Of a DNA stretch of 64,000 bases, positions 45,354 through 56,841 are shown piece by piece (within the stretch, counting starts at the first letter, position 1; each line of letters opens with the position of its first letter). The translations under genes and the position numbers were made by a program. The notes under the pieces are model-generated. The model was given only the letters and a program-made list of their open reading frames with translations, was not told where the DNA came from and searched no databases. Source of the DNA: Dipteris shenzhenensis (lineage: Eukaryota; Polypodiophyta; Polypodiopsida; Gleicheniales); the NCBI GenBank assembly GCA_047967505.1, contig CM106539.1; one strand, written 5' to 3'.

Positions 45354-46141
45354 CTACAAGTCATCTCTATATCGTTGTTCCCCACACTTTGGACAACTAG
45401 CCAAATCTCCATGCTCACAATGAAAGAGAATACAATCATTACGGCAAGCATGGATGGTATCATAATCCATACCCACCGTTGTTAGCATCTTTTTCGCTTC
45501 ATCTCTTGATGCGGGCATGGTATTTGGTGCAGGCAACATCTTCTGGAGCAACCTATGACAAAGACACTATCCAAATGATGATTCTCAAAACAAACAATAT
45601 CCAAATAATGAGTCAAATTAATGCAAGGGCTAACCTCATTAAGGCCGAGACACTTGTATCCGACCACCCATACTGTATTTGTAGATTCAAGATTGAGAGA
45701 CAAGCACGTAGTTTAGACATCCTAGCACCCTTGTACAATTGTGTTGATTGCAACTCTCACATTTTGACCTCAGACTCTGACATCACATGTACGTGGGATG
45801 TAGTGCCCCTAAAAATGGAATCCATCATGTTGACCATACCCTCGTCGTCATCCGGGAGACTATAGTCTTGCTGAAAGTGAGAAGGTATATGTGTACCCTC
45901 ATCACCCTCCTCATCCTGTTTTAAGATTTCGTGTAAATATCAGATCTTCTATTTCCTGGTATACAATAAGATTGCGAACTTAAATAGCTTTGACTTACCG
46001 ATGATCCATCAACATTTGCAACACCAACGGGGGGTACTGGTTCCGGCTCCTCCCCATACATCCGCAAGTGGCGCATGATAATACGATGTTGATGTCATAC
46101 TTCTTGCTTGCAATGAGTGCAATGACAGTATAACCTCTTTC
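45354..46141 (-). pseudogene. CACTA-2 transposase N-terminal region
   Basis: Near 46115 the minus strand reads LYCHCTHCKQEV, then after a stop HQHRIIMRHLRMYGEEPEPV. This is the CPCxxC...HL pattern at the N-terminus of CACTA transposases. A stretch at 45551-45354 shows TVGMDYDTIHACRNDCILFH and SCPKCGEQRY, a second zinc-binding motif before the catalytic core. Several stops occur between. Confidence 0.7.
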
Positions 46142-46995
46142 TACAGGTATTTCATCACTTTCATTGATGATTAGTCAAGATATACAACTGCATTTCTCTT
46201 ACGACATAAGTCAGAGGCCTTATTAGTATTCAAGCAATATAAAACTGCTGCGGAACTTCATACTAGTTTTTGGATCATGACCCTTCGTAGTGACAACGGT
46301 GGAGAATATATTTCTAATCTTTTTAATGATTATTGCATTGAGTGTGGCATTCATCATGAATATACTGTTCCATACTCTCCTCAACAAAATGCTCATGGAG
46401 AGCATAAGAATCGCACTTCTCTTGATGCTATGTGATGTATGCTCCTTCATTCTGGATTATCTCGAAGCTTTTGGGTAGAAGCACTTTTGACAGCCATCTT
46501 TGTGCAAAATCATCTTCCTACAACTGCACCTTCTGGTCAGATACCAATCACAGCTTGGACAGGGGAGACTCCTTTTGTATCACATTTTTAAACTTTTGGT
46601 TGCATTGGTTATATTCATGTACCAAAAGAGACATGTAAAAAGCTAGATCTTCCTAGCAAAAAGGTCATATTCATTGCATATTCTCCGAATTCTAAAGGTT
46701 ATAAATTCTATGATCCCTCTTCTAAGAAGGTGATAATCAATCGTGATGCCATATTCAATGAGCAGTTAATGGGAGGGGCATGGTCTACCGAGGATGCAAA
46801 GGACACTGAGTCCTTACTTTTTGCCTTTCCTTTTCTATTTGATAATGATTCCACTTCTGATGTCATTACTACTCGTTCCTCTGATGGCATCACTGCAACT
46901 CCATCTGCAGAGCAATGTGTTGACAATCTTGATTTGGATCCTACACATACACAGGCCTCTGATGATAGTGTTGATATTTATGTTGATATTCCTAT
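46142..46995 (+). pseudogene. Copia-C integrase core, right part
   Basis: The frame resumes with RYFITFIDD (first catalytic Asp), then a TAG in place of Tyr before SRYTTAFLLRHKSEALLVFK. LRSDNGGEYISNLFNDYC (second Asp), YSPQQNAHGEHKNRTSL (Glu), LSRSFWVEALLTAIFVQNHL and FGCIGYIHVPKETCKKLDLP follow. Other stops lie near 46435 and 46590. An acidic tail rich in Asp/Thr/Ser leads to about 46995, where a Pro-rich artefact of the pyrimidine tract begins. Confidence 0.85.
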
Positions 46996-47019
46996 TGATT
47001 TTGAACATGGTTCTACTGC

Positions 47020-47500
47020 CGCCGCCTCCCCCTCCCGCCGCCTCCCCCTATCGCCGCCCCCTCACCTACTTCTCTGCTCCCCCTTTCCTGCCGCCTCCCC
47101 CTCCCGCCACCTCCTCCCTCCCTCCTTTCCTCCCTCTCTCTTCCCCCTCCACCCCTCCATCCCCCCACCTCCCTCTCGAACCTCTCTCTCTCATACCCCC
47201 CTCTCTCTCTCCTCCCTCCCTCCTTTCCTCCCTCTCTCTCCCCCCTCCACTTCCCTCTTCCTCCTTGAGGCCGCAGCCCCCAAGGCTCCTCTCCTTCTCT
47301 CTAAACTTTCTCTCTCTCTTTAGTTCCTCTCACCTCTCTCTCTCTCCTCCCTCCCTCCTTTCCTCCCTCTCTCTCCCCCCTCCACTTCTCTCTTCCTCCT
47401 GGAGGCCGCGGCCCCCAAGGCTCCTCTCCTTCTCTCTAAACTTTGTCTCTCTCTCTAGTTCCTCTCTCTCTTTCTTTCTTTCTCTCTCTTCAAATTAAAA
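47020..47500. repeat. Polypyrimidine tract with 135-bp tandem duplication
   Basis: Almost uninterrupted C/T on the plus strand for about 480 bp. Within it a 135-bp unit is repeated (CCTCCCTCCCTCCTTTCC at 47211 and 47346), each copy carrying GAGGCCGC-GCCCCCAAGGCT. The Pro/Ser/Leu frames here are composition artefacts. Confidence 0.9.
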
Positions 47501-47549
47501 AAAAAGAAATCTACAAAACTTAGATCAAGAATTAATTAAAAAAAATTAC

Positions 47550-47840
47550 AAGTACCTGGAAAAAGTTTGTAACTTTGCTCTTTCTTGCTTTCTTGCTCTT
47601 CCTTCCTTGCTTTCTTGCTTGTCCTTGCTTTCTTGCTTCAATGAATGAAATGAGGGGAGAATGAATGAAGAAGGAAGACTATATATAAGAAAAATTAGGT
47701 TTTCCTCCTCCTCTCCTATTGGCTTTCCATTCCTGCCCTCTCTCCCATTGGCTTTCCATTCCTCCCCTCTCCCATTGGCTCCCATTACTCCCCCTCTCCC
47801 ATTGGACCCCCATCCCTCATCCCAATCTTCCATTGGCCCT
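47550..47840 (-). promoter_or_regulatory. Candidate leftward promoter: CCAAT-box array, TATA box and leader
   Basis: On the minus strand, five CCAAT motifs in ~20-25-bp repeats (47700-47840) are followed by a TATA box CTTATATATAGT (47681-47692). After that come a purine-rich leader made of AGCAAGAAAGCAAG repeats and CCAG|GTACTTG near 47552, which could be a splice donor. The arrangement looks like a polymerase II promoter or an LTR pointing left into the polypurine (minus-strand) block. No gene is attached. Confidence 0.4.
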
Positions 47841-48031
47841 CTCTCCATCCATTTCTTCTTCCTCCCCCATTGCCACCACTCCCATCCCATATTTCCACCA
47901 CATCCCATACTCCTCCCATTTCCCCATCCCACCCTTCCATTTCCCAAAATCCCATATTTCCCCATCTCACCCTACTCTTTTTCATCCCCTATTAACTCCC
48001 CTCACTCATTTCACTCCCTTATTATCCTACT

Positions 48032-48290
48032 CCCCTATTACCTCCCCCTCTCCCATTCCATTCCTCCCTCCCCACTCTCACTTCCACTTCCCATTACTCA
48101 CTTGCCATTTGCAAACTATTAATATATTATTATACTATTTTTTATACTTATTATCATACACCCCTATTACCTCCCCTCTCCCATTCCACTCCTCCCTCCT
48201 CACTCCCACTTCCACTTCCCATTACTAACTTGCTATACGCATTTGCAAACTATTAATATATTATTATACGATTTTTTATACTATTTGCAA
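48032..48290. repeat. 129-bp tandem duplication
   Basis: Copies starting CCCCTATTACCTCCCC at 48032 and 48161 both run through CACTTCCACTTCCCATTACT and GCAAACTATTAATATATTAT. The second has a small CGCAT insertion. Confidence 0.9.
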
Positions 48291-48539
48291 ACTTACATGT
48301 GGGCAAAATAACAGGTGTCAAAGCGATCCTATTGTGGTCATACAATAATTGTGCTTTTATTCAAGGGCGTATTTACAAGGGCATATTTATCCTCATCAAC
48401 AAGCTTATTTCAGATTTTATTTTGACACAATACTCAAGGTATGAAGTGCATGATTTGTGCACGAGGTGTTTACTTTGTTGTATCAAAATTGTTTGCCACA
48501 CACACACACATATACACATACCGAGAATTTGCTAATATT
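48291..48539. other. Spacer before the satellite array
   Basis: AT-rich sequence without genes, with a (CA)n run at 48500-48512. The first recognisable satellite sequence follows at about 48540. Confidence 0.6.
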
Positions 48540-50293
48540 ATCGCATCTACATTTCTCCGATGGGCACAAAAATTTGTACACGCCTCAACCTAGGGCGTAT
48601 TGACTTGCATACAAAGTGGTGCACCCATCCCATAAGTACTTGTTCAGACGACACACCTGCAAACATATTTTATGACGATTGTGCATAACAGTAGGAACAA
48701 ACTGGTGTATAATGCGCGATCGACTATGCAAAGCATATCCAATGGACACAAGACTTTGCACGTTCCTCAACCTAGGTAGTATTGACTTGTATGCAAAGTC
48801 GCATCCCCATCCGATAAGTACTTGTTTGAAAAACACACCTAGGATCGTGTTTTTTGACGGTTCTACATGACACCAAGGCAAAAACGGTATTTAATACTCA
48901 GTCTACCATGCAAAGCATATCCGATGGGCACAATACTTTGCACATGCCTCAAAAGTGATGGTATGGTGTTCCATGCAAAGTGGAATGCCCATTAAATAAG
49001 TACTTGGTATGATAATACACCTAACAGCGTGTTCTTTGACAGATGTGCATAACATTAGGGGGAAAATGGTGTATAATGTGTGATCCCCCATGCAAAGCAT
49101 AACCGATAGACACAATACTTTTCACGCACATCAACCTAGTTGAAATTGACTTTCTTGCAAAGTGGCTCCCTGATCCGATAAGTACTTTTTTGAATATCAC
49201 ACCTAGGACCATGTTTTTTAATGGTTGTCCATGACACTAAGGCAAAAATGTTGTTTTATGCTTGATCGACAATGCAATGCATATCTGATGGTCACAATAC
49301 TTTGCACACGTCTCAACCTAGGTGTTATTGACTTACATGCAAAGTGGTGTGCCCATACCATAAGTACTCAGTCGAATAACACATCTAGGACTGCGTTTTT
49401 TGACGGTTGTGCATGACACTAAGGCCAAAACGGTGTTTAATGCTTGATCGACAATGCAAAGCATATACGATGGGCACAATACTTTGCACGAGCCTAAAAA
49501 ATTGTGGTATTGCATTGCATGTAAAGTGTTACACCCATCCGATAAGCAGTTGGTCGGATAACACACCTAAAAGCATGTTTTTTTATGGTTGCGCATGACA
49601 TTGAGCCACAAACGGAGTTTAATACGTGATATACCATGCAAAGTACATCCAATGGGCACACTACTTTGCACCCACCTCAACCTAGGTGTTATTGAGTTGC
49701 ACAAAAAGTGGTGTTTCTGTCAGATAAGTACTTGATCTGATAAGATACCTATGACCATGTTTTTTTACAATGACACTAAGGCAAAAACGGTATTTAATGC
49801 TCAATTGACCATGCAATGCATATCCGATTGGAACAATACTTTACTTGCACCTCAACCTAGGTGGTATTGACTTGTTTGAAAAAAGGCACACCCATCAGAT
49901 AAGTACTTGGTTGGATAACACACCTAAGGGCGTGTTTTTTTACGGATGTGCATTTCACTAGGGGGGAAACAGTGTATAATGCATGATCGACCATGCAAAG
50001 CATATCCAATGGTCACAATACTTTTCATGCACCTCAACCTAGTTTAAATTGACTTTGGTGCAAAGTGGATCCCCCATCCGATAAGTACTTGTTTGAATAA
50101 CACACCTAGGACCGTTTTTTTTAATGGTTGTACATGACACTAAGGCAAAAACGGTGTTTTATGCTTGATCAACAATGCAAAGCATATCCGATGGGCATAA
50201 TACTTTGCACAAACCTTAAACTAGGTGAAATTGACTTACATGCAAAGTGGAGCACCCATCACATAAGTACTTAATCGAATAACATACCTAGCA
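48540..50293. repeat. Left diverged satellite monomers
   Basis: About nine to ten monomers in a non-trimeric order. They include types not found in the core: one with CCTCAAAAGTGATGGTAT (48947) or AAAAAATTGTGGTAT (49496), and one with CATTGAGCCACAAACGG and GTGATATACCATG (49600-49640). The last three before the core (from ~49755) already resemble A, B and C. Confidence 0.8.
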
Positions 50294-53200
50294 GCGTGTT
50301 TTTTAATAGATGTGCATGACATGAGCAAAAATGGTATTTAATGATCGATCGACCATGCAAAGGATATCCGATGGGCACAATACTTTTCCTACACCTCAAC
50401 CTAGGTGGTATTGAAATTTTCTCAAAGAGGCACACCCATCCCATAAGTACTTGGTCAGATAACATACCTAAGGGCGTGTTTTTTTTGGGATGTGCATATA
50501 TCACTATGGCAAAAACGGTGGATAATGCATGACCGACCATGCAAAGCATATCCGATGGTCACAATACTTTGCACCACCTCAACCTAGTTGAAACGGACTT
50601 GCGTGCAAAGTGGAGCGCCCATCCCATAAGTACTTGATCAAATAACATACCTAGCAGCCTGTTTTTTTACGGATGTGCATGACACTAAGGCAAAAACGGT
50701 GTTTTATGCTTGATCAACAATGCAAAGCATATCCGATGGGCATAGTACTTTGCACACACCTTAAAATAGGTGAAATTGACTTACATGTAAAGTGGATCAC
50801 CCATCCCATAAGTACTTGATCGAATAACATACCTAGCAGCGTGTTTTTTTACGGATCTGCATATGACACTAGAGCAAAAATGGTATTTGATGCTCGATCG
50901 ACCATGTAAAGGATATCCGATGGGCACAATACTTTTCCTATGCCTCAAACTAAGTGGTATTGAAATGTTCTCAAAGAGACACACCCATCCGATAAGTACT
51001 TGGTCAGATAACATACCTAAGGTTGTGTTTTTTTTCGGATGTGCATATCACTATGGCAAAAAAGGTGGATAATGCGTGATCGACCATGAAAAGGATATCC
51101 GATGGTCACAATAATTTGCACGCACCTCAACCTAGTTGAAATGGAGTTGCGTGCAAGGTGGAGCCCCCATCCGAGAAGTACTTGTTTGAATAACACACCT
51201 AGGACTGTGTTTTTTTATGGTTGTGCATGACACTAAGGCAAAAACGGTGTTTTATGCTTGATCGACAATGCAAAGCATATCCGATGGGCATAATACTTTC
51301 CACACACCTTAGACTAGGTGAAATTGACTTACATGAAAAGTGGAGCACCCATCCCATAAGTACTTGATTGGATAACATACCTAGCAGCGTGTTTTTTTAC
51401 GGATGTGCATGACACTAAGGCAAAGATGGCAATTAATGCTCGATCGACCATGCAAAGCATATCCGATGGGCACAATACTTTTCCTATGCCTCAACCTAGG
51501 TGGTATTGACGTGTTATCAAAGAGGCACACCCATCCAATAAGTACTTGGTCAGATAACATACCTAAGGGCGTGTTTTTTTACGAATGTGCATATCACTAC
51601 GGAAAAAACGGTGGATAATGCGTGATCGACCATGCAAAGCATATACGATGGTGACAATACTTTGCACGCACCTCAACCTAGTTGAAACGGACTTGCGTGC
51701 AAAGTGGAGACCTCATGTGAGAAGTACTTGTTTGAATAAAACACCTAGGACCGTGTTTTTTTATGGTTGTGCATGACACTAAGGCAAAAACGGTGTTTTA
51801 AGCTTGATCGACAATGCAAAGCATATCCGATGGGCACAATAATTTTTACACACCTTCAACTAGGTGGAATTGAATTACATACAAAGTGGCACGCCCATCC
51901 CATAAGTACTTGATCAGATAACATACCTAGCAGGTGTTTTTTTACGGACGTGCATGACACTAGAGCAAAAATGGTATTTAATGCTCAATCGACCATGCAA
52001 AGCATAACCGATGGGCACAATACTTTTCCTACACCTCAGACTAGGTGGTATTGAAATGTTCTCCAAGAGGCACACCCATCCGATAAGTACTTGGTCAGAT
52101 AACATACCTAAGGGCGTGTTTTTTTGCGGATGTGCATATCAGTACGGGAAAAATGGTGGATAATGCATGATCGACCATGCAAAGCATATCCGATGGTCAC
52201 AATAATTTGCACGCAACTCAACCTAGTTGAAACAGACTTGCTTGCAAAGTGAAGTCCCCATCTGAGAAGTACTTGTTTGAATAACACACCTAGGACCGTG
52301 TTTTTTTATGGTTGTGCATGGCACTAAGGCAAAAACGGTGTTTTATGCTTGATCGACAATGCAAAGCATATCCGATGGGCACAATACTTTCCACACACCT
52401 TCAACTAGGTAGAATTAACTTACATGCAAAGTGGCGCGCCCATACCATAAGTACTTGATTGGATAACATACCTAGCAGTGTGTTTTTTTACGGATGTGCA
52501 TGACACTAGAGCAAAAATGGTATTTAATGCTCGATTGACCATGCAAAGCATATCCGATGGGCACAATACTTTTCCTACGCCTCAACCTAGGTGATATTGA
52601 AATGTTCTCAAAGAGGCACACCCATCCGATAAGTATTTGGTCAGATAACATACCTAAGGGCGTGGTTTTTTACAGATGTGCATATCACTAGGGGAAAAAC
52701 GGTGTATAATGCGTGATCGACCATGCAAAGCATATCCGATGGTCACAATACCTTGCATGCACCTGAACCTAGTTGAAACAGACTTGCATGCAAAGTGGAG
52801 CCCCCATCTGAGAAGTACTTGTTTGAATAACACACTTAGGACCGTGTTTTTTTATGGTTGTGCATGAGACTAAGGCAAAAACACTGTTTGATGCTTGATC
52901 GACAGTGCAAAGCATATCCGATGGGTACAATACTTTGCACACACCTTAAACTAGGTGGAATTGACTTACATGCAAAGTGGAGCCCATCCCATAAGTACTT
53001 GATCAGATAACACACCTAGCAGCGTGTTTTTTTACGGATGTGCATGACACTAAGGCAAAAATGGTATTTAATGCTCGATCGACCATGCAAAGCATATCTG
53101 ATGGGCACAATACTTTTCCTATGCCTCAACCTAGGTGGTATTGACATGTTTTAAAAGAGGCACACCCATCCGATAAGTACTTGGTCAGATAACACACCTA

Positions 53201-56200
53201 AGGGCGTGTTTTTTTGCGGATGTGCATATCACTACAGGAAAAACGGTGTATAATGCGTGATCGACCATGCAAAGCATATCTGATGGTCACAATACTTTGC
53301 ACGCACCTCAATCTAGTTGAAACAGAATGCGAGCAAAGTAGAGCCCCCATACGACAAGTACTTGTTTGAATAACACACCTAGGATCGTGTTTTTTTAAGG
53401 TTGTGCATTACACTAAGGCAAAAACGGTGTTTTATGCTTGATCGACAATGCAAAGCATATCCGATGGAAATAACACTTTGCACACACCTTAAACTAGGTG
53501 GAGTTGACTTACATGGAAAGTGGCATTCCCATCCCATAAGTACTTGATCGGATAGCATACCTAGCAGCGTGTTTTTTTACGGATGTGCATGACACTAAGG
53601 AAAAAATGGTATTTAATGCTCGATCGACCATGCAAAGCATATCCAATGGGCACAATACTTTTCCTACACCTCAACCTAGGTGGTATTGAAATGTTCTCAA
53701 AGAGGAACACTCATCCGATAAGTACTTGGTCAGATAACATACCTAAGGGTGTGTTTTTTTGCGGATGTGCGTATCACTACGGAAAAAACGGTGGATAATG
53801 CGTGATCGACTATGCAAAGCATATTCGATGGTCACAATACTTTGCATGCACCTCAATCTATTTGAAACAAAATGTGTGCAAAGTGGAGCCTCCATATGAT
53901 AAGTACTTGTTTGAATAACACACCTAGGATCGTGTTTTTTTATGGTTGTGCATTACACTAAGGAAAAAATGGTGTTTTATGCTTGATCGACAATGCAAAG
54001 CATATCCGATGGGAATAACAGTTTGCAAACACCTTAAACTAGGTGGAATTGACTTACATGCAAAGTGGCATTCCCATCCCATAAGTACTTGATCGGATAA
54101 CATACCTGGGAGCGTGTTTTTTTACGGATGTGCATGACACTAAGGCAAAAATGGTATTTAATGCTTGATCGACCATGGAAAGCATATCCGATGGGCACAA
54201 TACTTTTCTTACACCTCAACCTAGGTGGTATTGAAATGTTCTCAAAGAGGCACACCCATCCGATAAGTACTTGGTCAGATAACATACCTAAGGGCGTGTT
54301 TTTTTGCGGATGTGCGTATCACTACGGAAAAAACGGTGGATAATGCGTGATCGACCATGCAAAGCATATCCGATGGTCACAATACTTTGCACGCACCTCA
54401 ACCTAGTCGAAATAGACTTGCGTGCAAAGTGGAGCCCCCATCCGATAAGTAGTTGTTTGAATAACACACCTAGGACCGTGTTTTTTTATGGCTGTGCATT
54501 ACACGAGCAAAAATGGTGTTTTATGCTTGATCGACAATGCAAAGCATATTCGATGGGCATAACACTTTGCACACACATTAAACTAGATGGAATTGACTTA
54601 CATGCAAAGTGGCATGCCCATCCCATAAGTACTTGATCGGATAACATACCTAGCAGCGTGTTTTTTTACGAATGTGCATGACACTAAGGCAAAAATGGTA
54701 TTTAATGATCGATCGACCATGCAAAGCATATCCGATGGGCACAATACTTTTCCTAAGACTTAACCTAGGTGGTAATGACATGTTTTCAAAGAGGCACACC
54801 CATCCGATAAGTACTTGGTCAGATAACACACCTAAGGGCGTGTTTTTTTGCGGATGCGCATATCACTATAGAAAAAACGGTGTATAATGCGTGATCGACC
54901 ATGCAAAGCATATCCGATGGTCACAATACTTTGCACGCACCTCAATCTAGTGGAAATAGACTTGCGTGCAAAGTGGATCCGCCGTCCGATAAGTACTTGT
55001 TTGAATAACACACCTAGGACCGTGTTTTTTTATGGTTGTGCATTACACTAAGGCAAAAACGGTGTTTTATGCTTGATCAACAATCCAAAGAATATCGGAT
55101 GGGCATAACACTTTGCACACACCTTAAACTAGGTGGAATTGACTTACATGCAAAGTGGCATTCCCATCCCATAAGTACTTGATCGGATAACATACCTAGC
55201 GGCGTGTTTTTTCACGGATGTGCATGACGCTAGAGCAAAAATGGTATTTAATGCTCGATCGACCATGCAAAGCATATCCGATGGGCACAATACTTTTCCT
55301 AAGCCTTAACCTAGGTGGTATTGACTTGTTTTCAAAGATGCACACCCATCCGATAAGTACTTGGTCAGATAACAGACCTAAGGGTGTGTTTTTTTGCGGA
55401 TGTGCATATCACTACATGAAAAACGTTGTATAATGCGTGATCGACCATGCAAAGCATATCCGATGGTCACAATACTTTGCACACACCTCAACCTAGTTGA
55501 AACAGACTTGCGTGAAAAGTGGAGCCCCCATCTGATAAGTACTTGTTTGAATAACACACCTAGGACCGTGTTTTTTTATGGTCGTGCATGACACTAAGGC
55601 AAAAACGGTGTTTTATGCTTGATCGACAATGCAAAGCATATCCGATGGGCACAATACTTTGCACACACCTTAAACTAGGTGGAATTGACTTACATGCAAA
55701 GTGGCGCACCCATTCCATAACTACTTGATCGGATAACCTACCTAGCAGCTTGTTTTTTAATGGATGTGCATGACACTAAGGCAAAAATGGTATTTAATGC
55801 TTGATCGACCATGCAAAGGATATGCGATGGGCACAATACTTTTCCTATGCCTCAACCTAGGTGGTATTCCCTTGTTTTCAAAGAAGCACACCCATCCGAT
55901 ATGTACTTGGTTGTATAACACACCTAAGGGCGTGTTTTTTTACAGATGTGCATATCACTAGGGAAAAAACAGTGTATAATGCGTGATCGACCATGCAAAG
56001 CATATCCGATGGTCACAATACTTTGCACGCACCTCAACCTAGTTGAAATGGACTTGCGTGCAAAGTGGAGCTCCCATCTGAGAAGTACTTGTTTGAATAA
56101 CACACCTAGGACCGTGTTTTTTTATAGTTGTGCATGACACTAAGGCAAAAACGGTGTTTTATGATTGATCCACAATGCAAAGCATATCCGATGGGCACAA

Positions 56201-56841
56201 TACTTTGCACACACCTTAAACTAGGTGGAATTGACTTACATGCAAAGTGGTGTAGCCATCCCATAAGTACTTGATCGGATAACATACCTAGCAGCGTGTT
56301 TTTTTATGGATGTGCAGGACACTAGAGCAAAAATGGTATTTAATGCTCGATCGACCATGCAAAGCATATCCGATGGGCACAATACTTTTCCTACGCCTTA
56401 ACCTAGGTGGTATTGACTTGTTTTTAAAGAGGCACACCCATCCGATAAGTACTTGGTCAGATAACACACCTAAGGGCGTGTTTTTTTACGGATGTGCATA
56501 TCATTAGGGGGAAAACGGTGTATAATGCGTGATTGACCATGCAAAGCATATCTGATGGTCACAATACTTTGCACACACCTCAACCTAGTTGAAACAGACT
56601 TGCGTGCAAAGTGGAGCTCCCATTTGAGGAGTACTTGTTTGAATAACACACCTAGGACCATGTTGTTTTACAGTTGTGCATGACACTAAGGCAAAAACGG
56701 TGTTTTATTCTTGATCAACAATGCAAAGCATATCCGATGGGCATAGTACTTTGAACACACCTTAAACTAGGTGGAATTGACTTACATGCAGAGTGGGGCA
56801 CCCATCCCATAAGTACTTGCTCAAATAACACATCTAGGACC
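50294..56841. repeat. Trimeric higher-order repeat, ~545 bp, about 12 copies
   Basis: Three monomer types alternate strictly. A has GGTATTTAATGCTCGATCG, TTTTCCTA, GTTCTCAAAGAGG and CTTGGTCAGATAACA. B has GTGCATATCACTA, GGATAATGCGTGATCG, TGGTCACAAT and CTTGTTTGAATAACA. C has GTGTTTTATGCTTGATCG, CACCTTAAACTAGGTGGAAT and CTTGATCGGATAACA. The same A-type site recurs at 50863, 51403, 53583, 54128, 54672, 55218, 55764 and 56310, that is at 540-546 bp steps or exact multiples. Copies three apart are far more alike than neighbours. Confidence 0.95.

Larger units (their letters stand above)
41880..46141 (-). mobile_element. CACTA-2, TNP2-type CACTA transposon missing its 5' end
   Basis: The left end is CACTACTACACATGGATCC (41880-41898), with palindromic subterminal repeats. 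The minus strand carries a multi-exon transposase from about 46141 down to 42700. The other terminus, which should read TGTAGTAGTG on the plus strand, is absent. The transposase N-terminus runs into copia-C integrase sequence near 46141, so the 5' end was deleted together with roughly 20 codons of copia-C. Confidence 0.85.
39379..46995 (+). mobile_element. Copia-C, Ty1/copia element split by CACTA-2 and lacking its 3' half
   Basis: A primer site at 39692 is followed by gag, protease and pre-integrase on the plus strand up to 41879. CACTA-2 then intervenes, and the integrase core resumes at about 46142. Similarity ends near 46995 in a pyrimidine-rich segment. No reverse transcriptase, RNase H or 3' LTR is present. 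The LTR start is uncertain: TGTAAGAGCC near 39379 and TGTTGGAGC at 39554 are both candidates. Confidence 0.8.

Noticed and set aside
46730-48228. Pro/Ser/Leu-rich plus-strand frames of 150-234 codons
   Set aside because: The first part is the copia-C integrase tail; the remainder is composition artefact of pyrimidine-rich tandem repeats.
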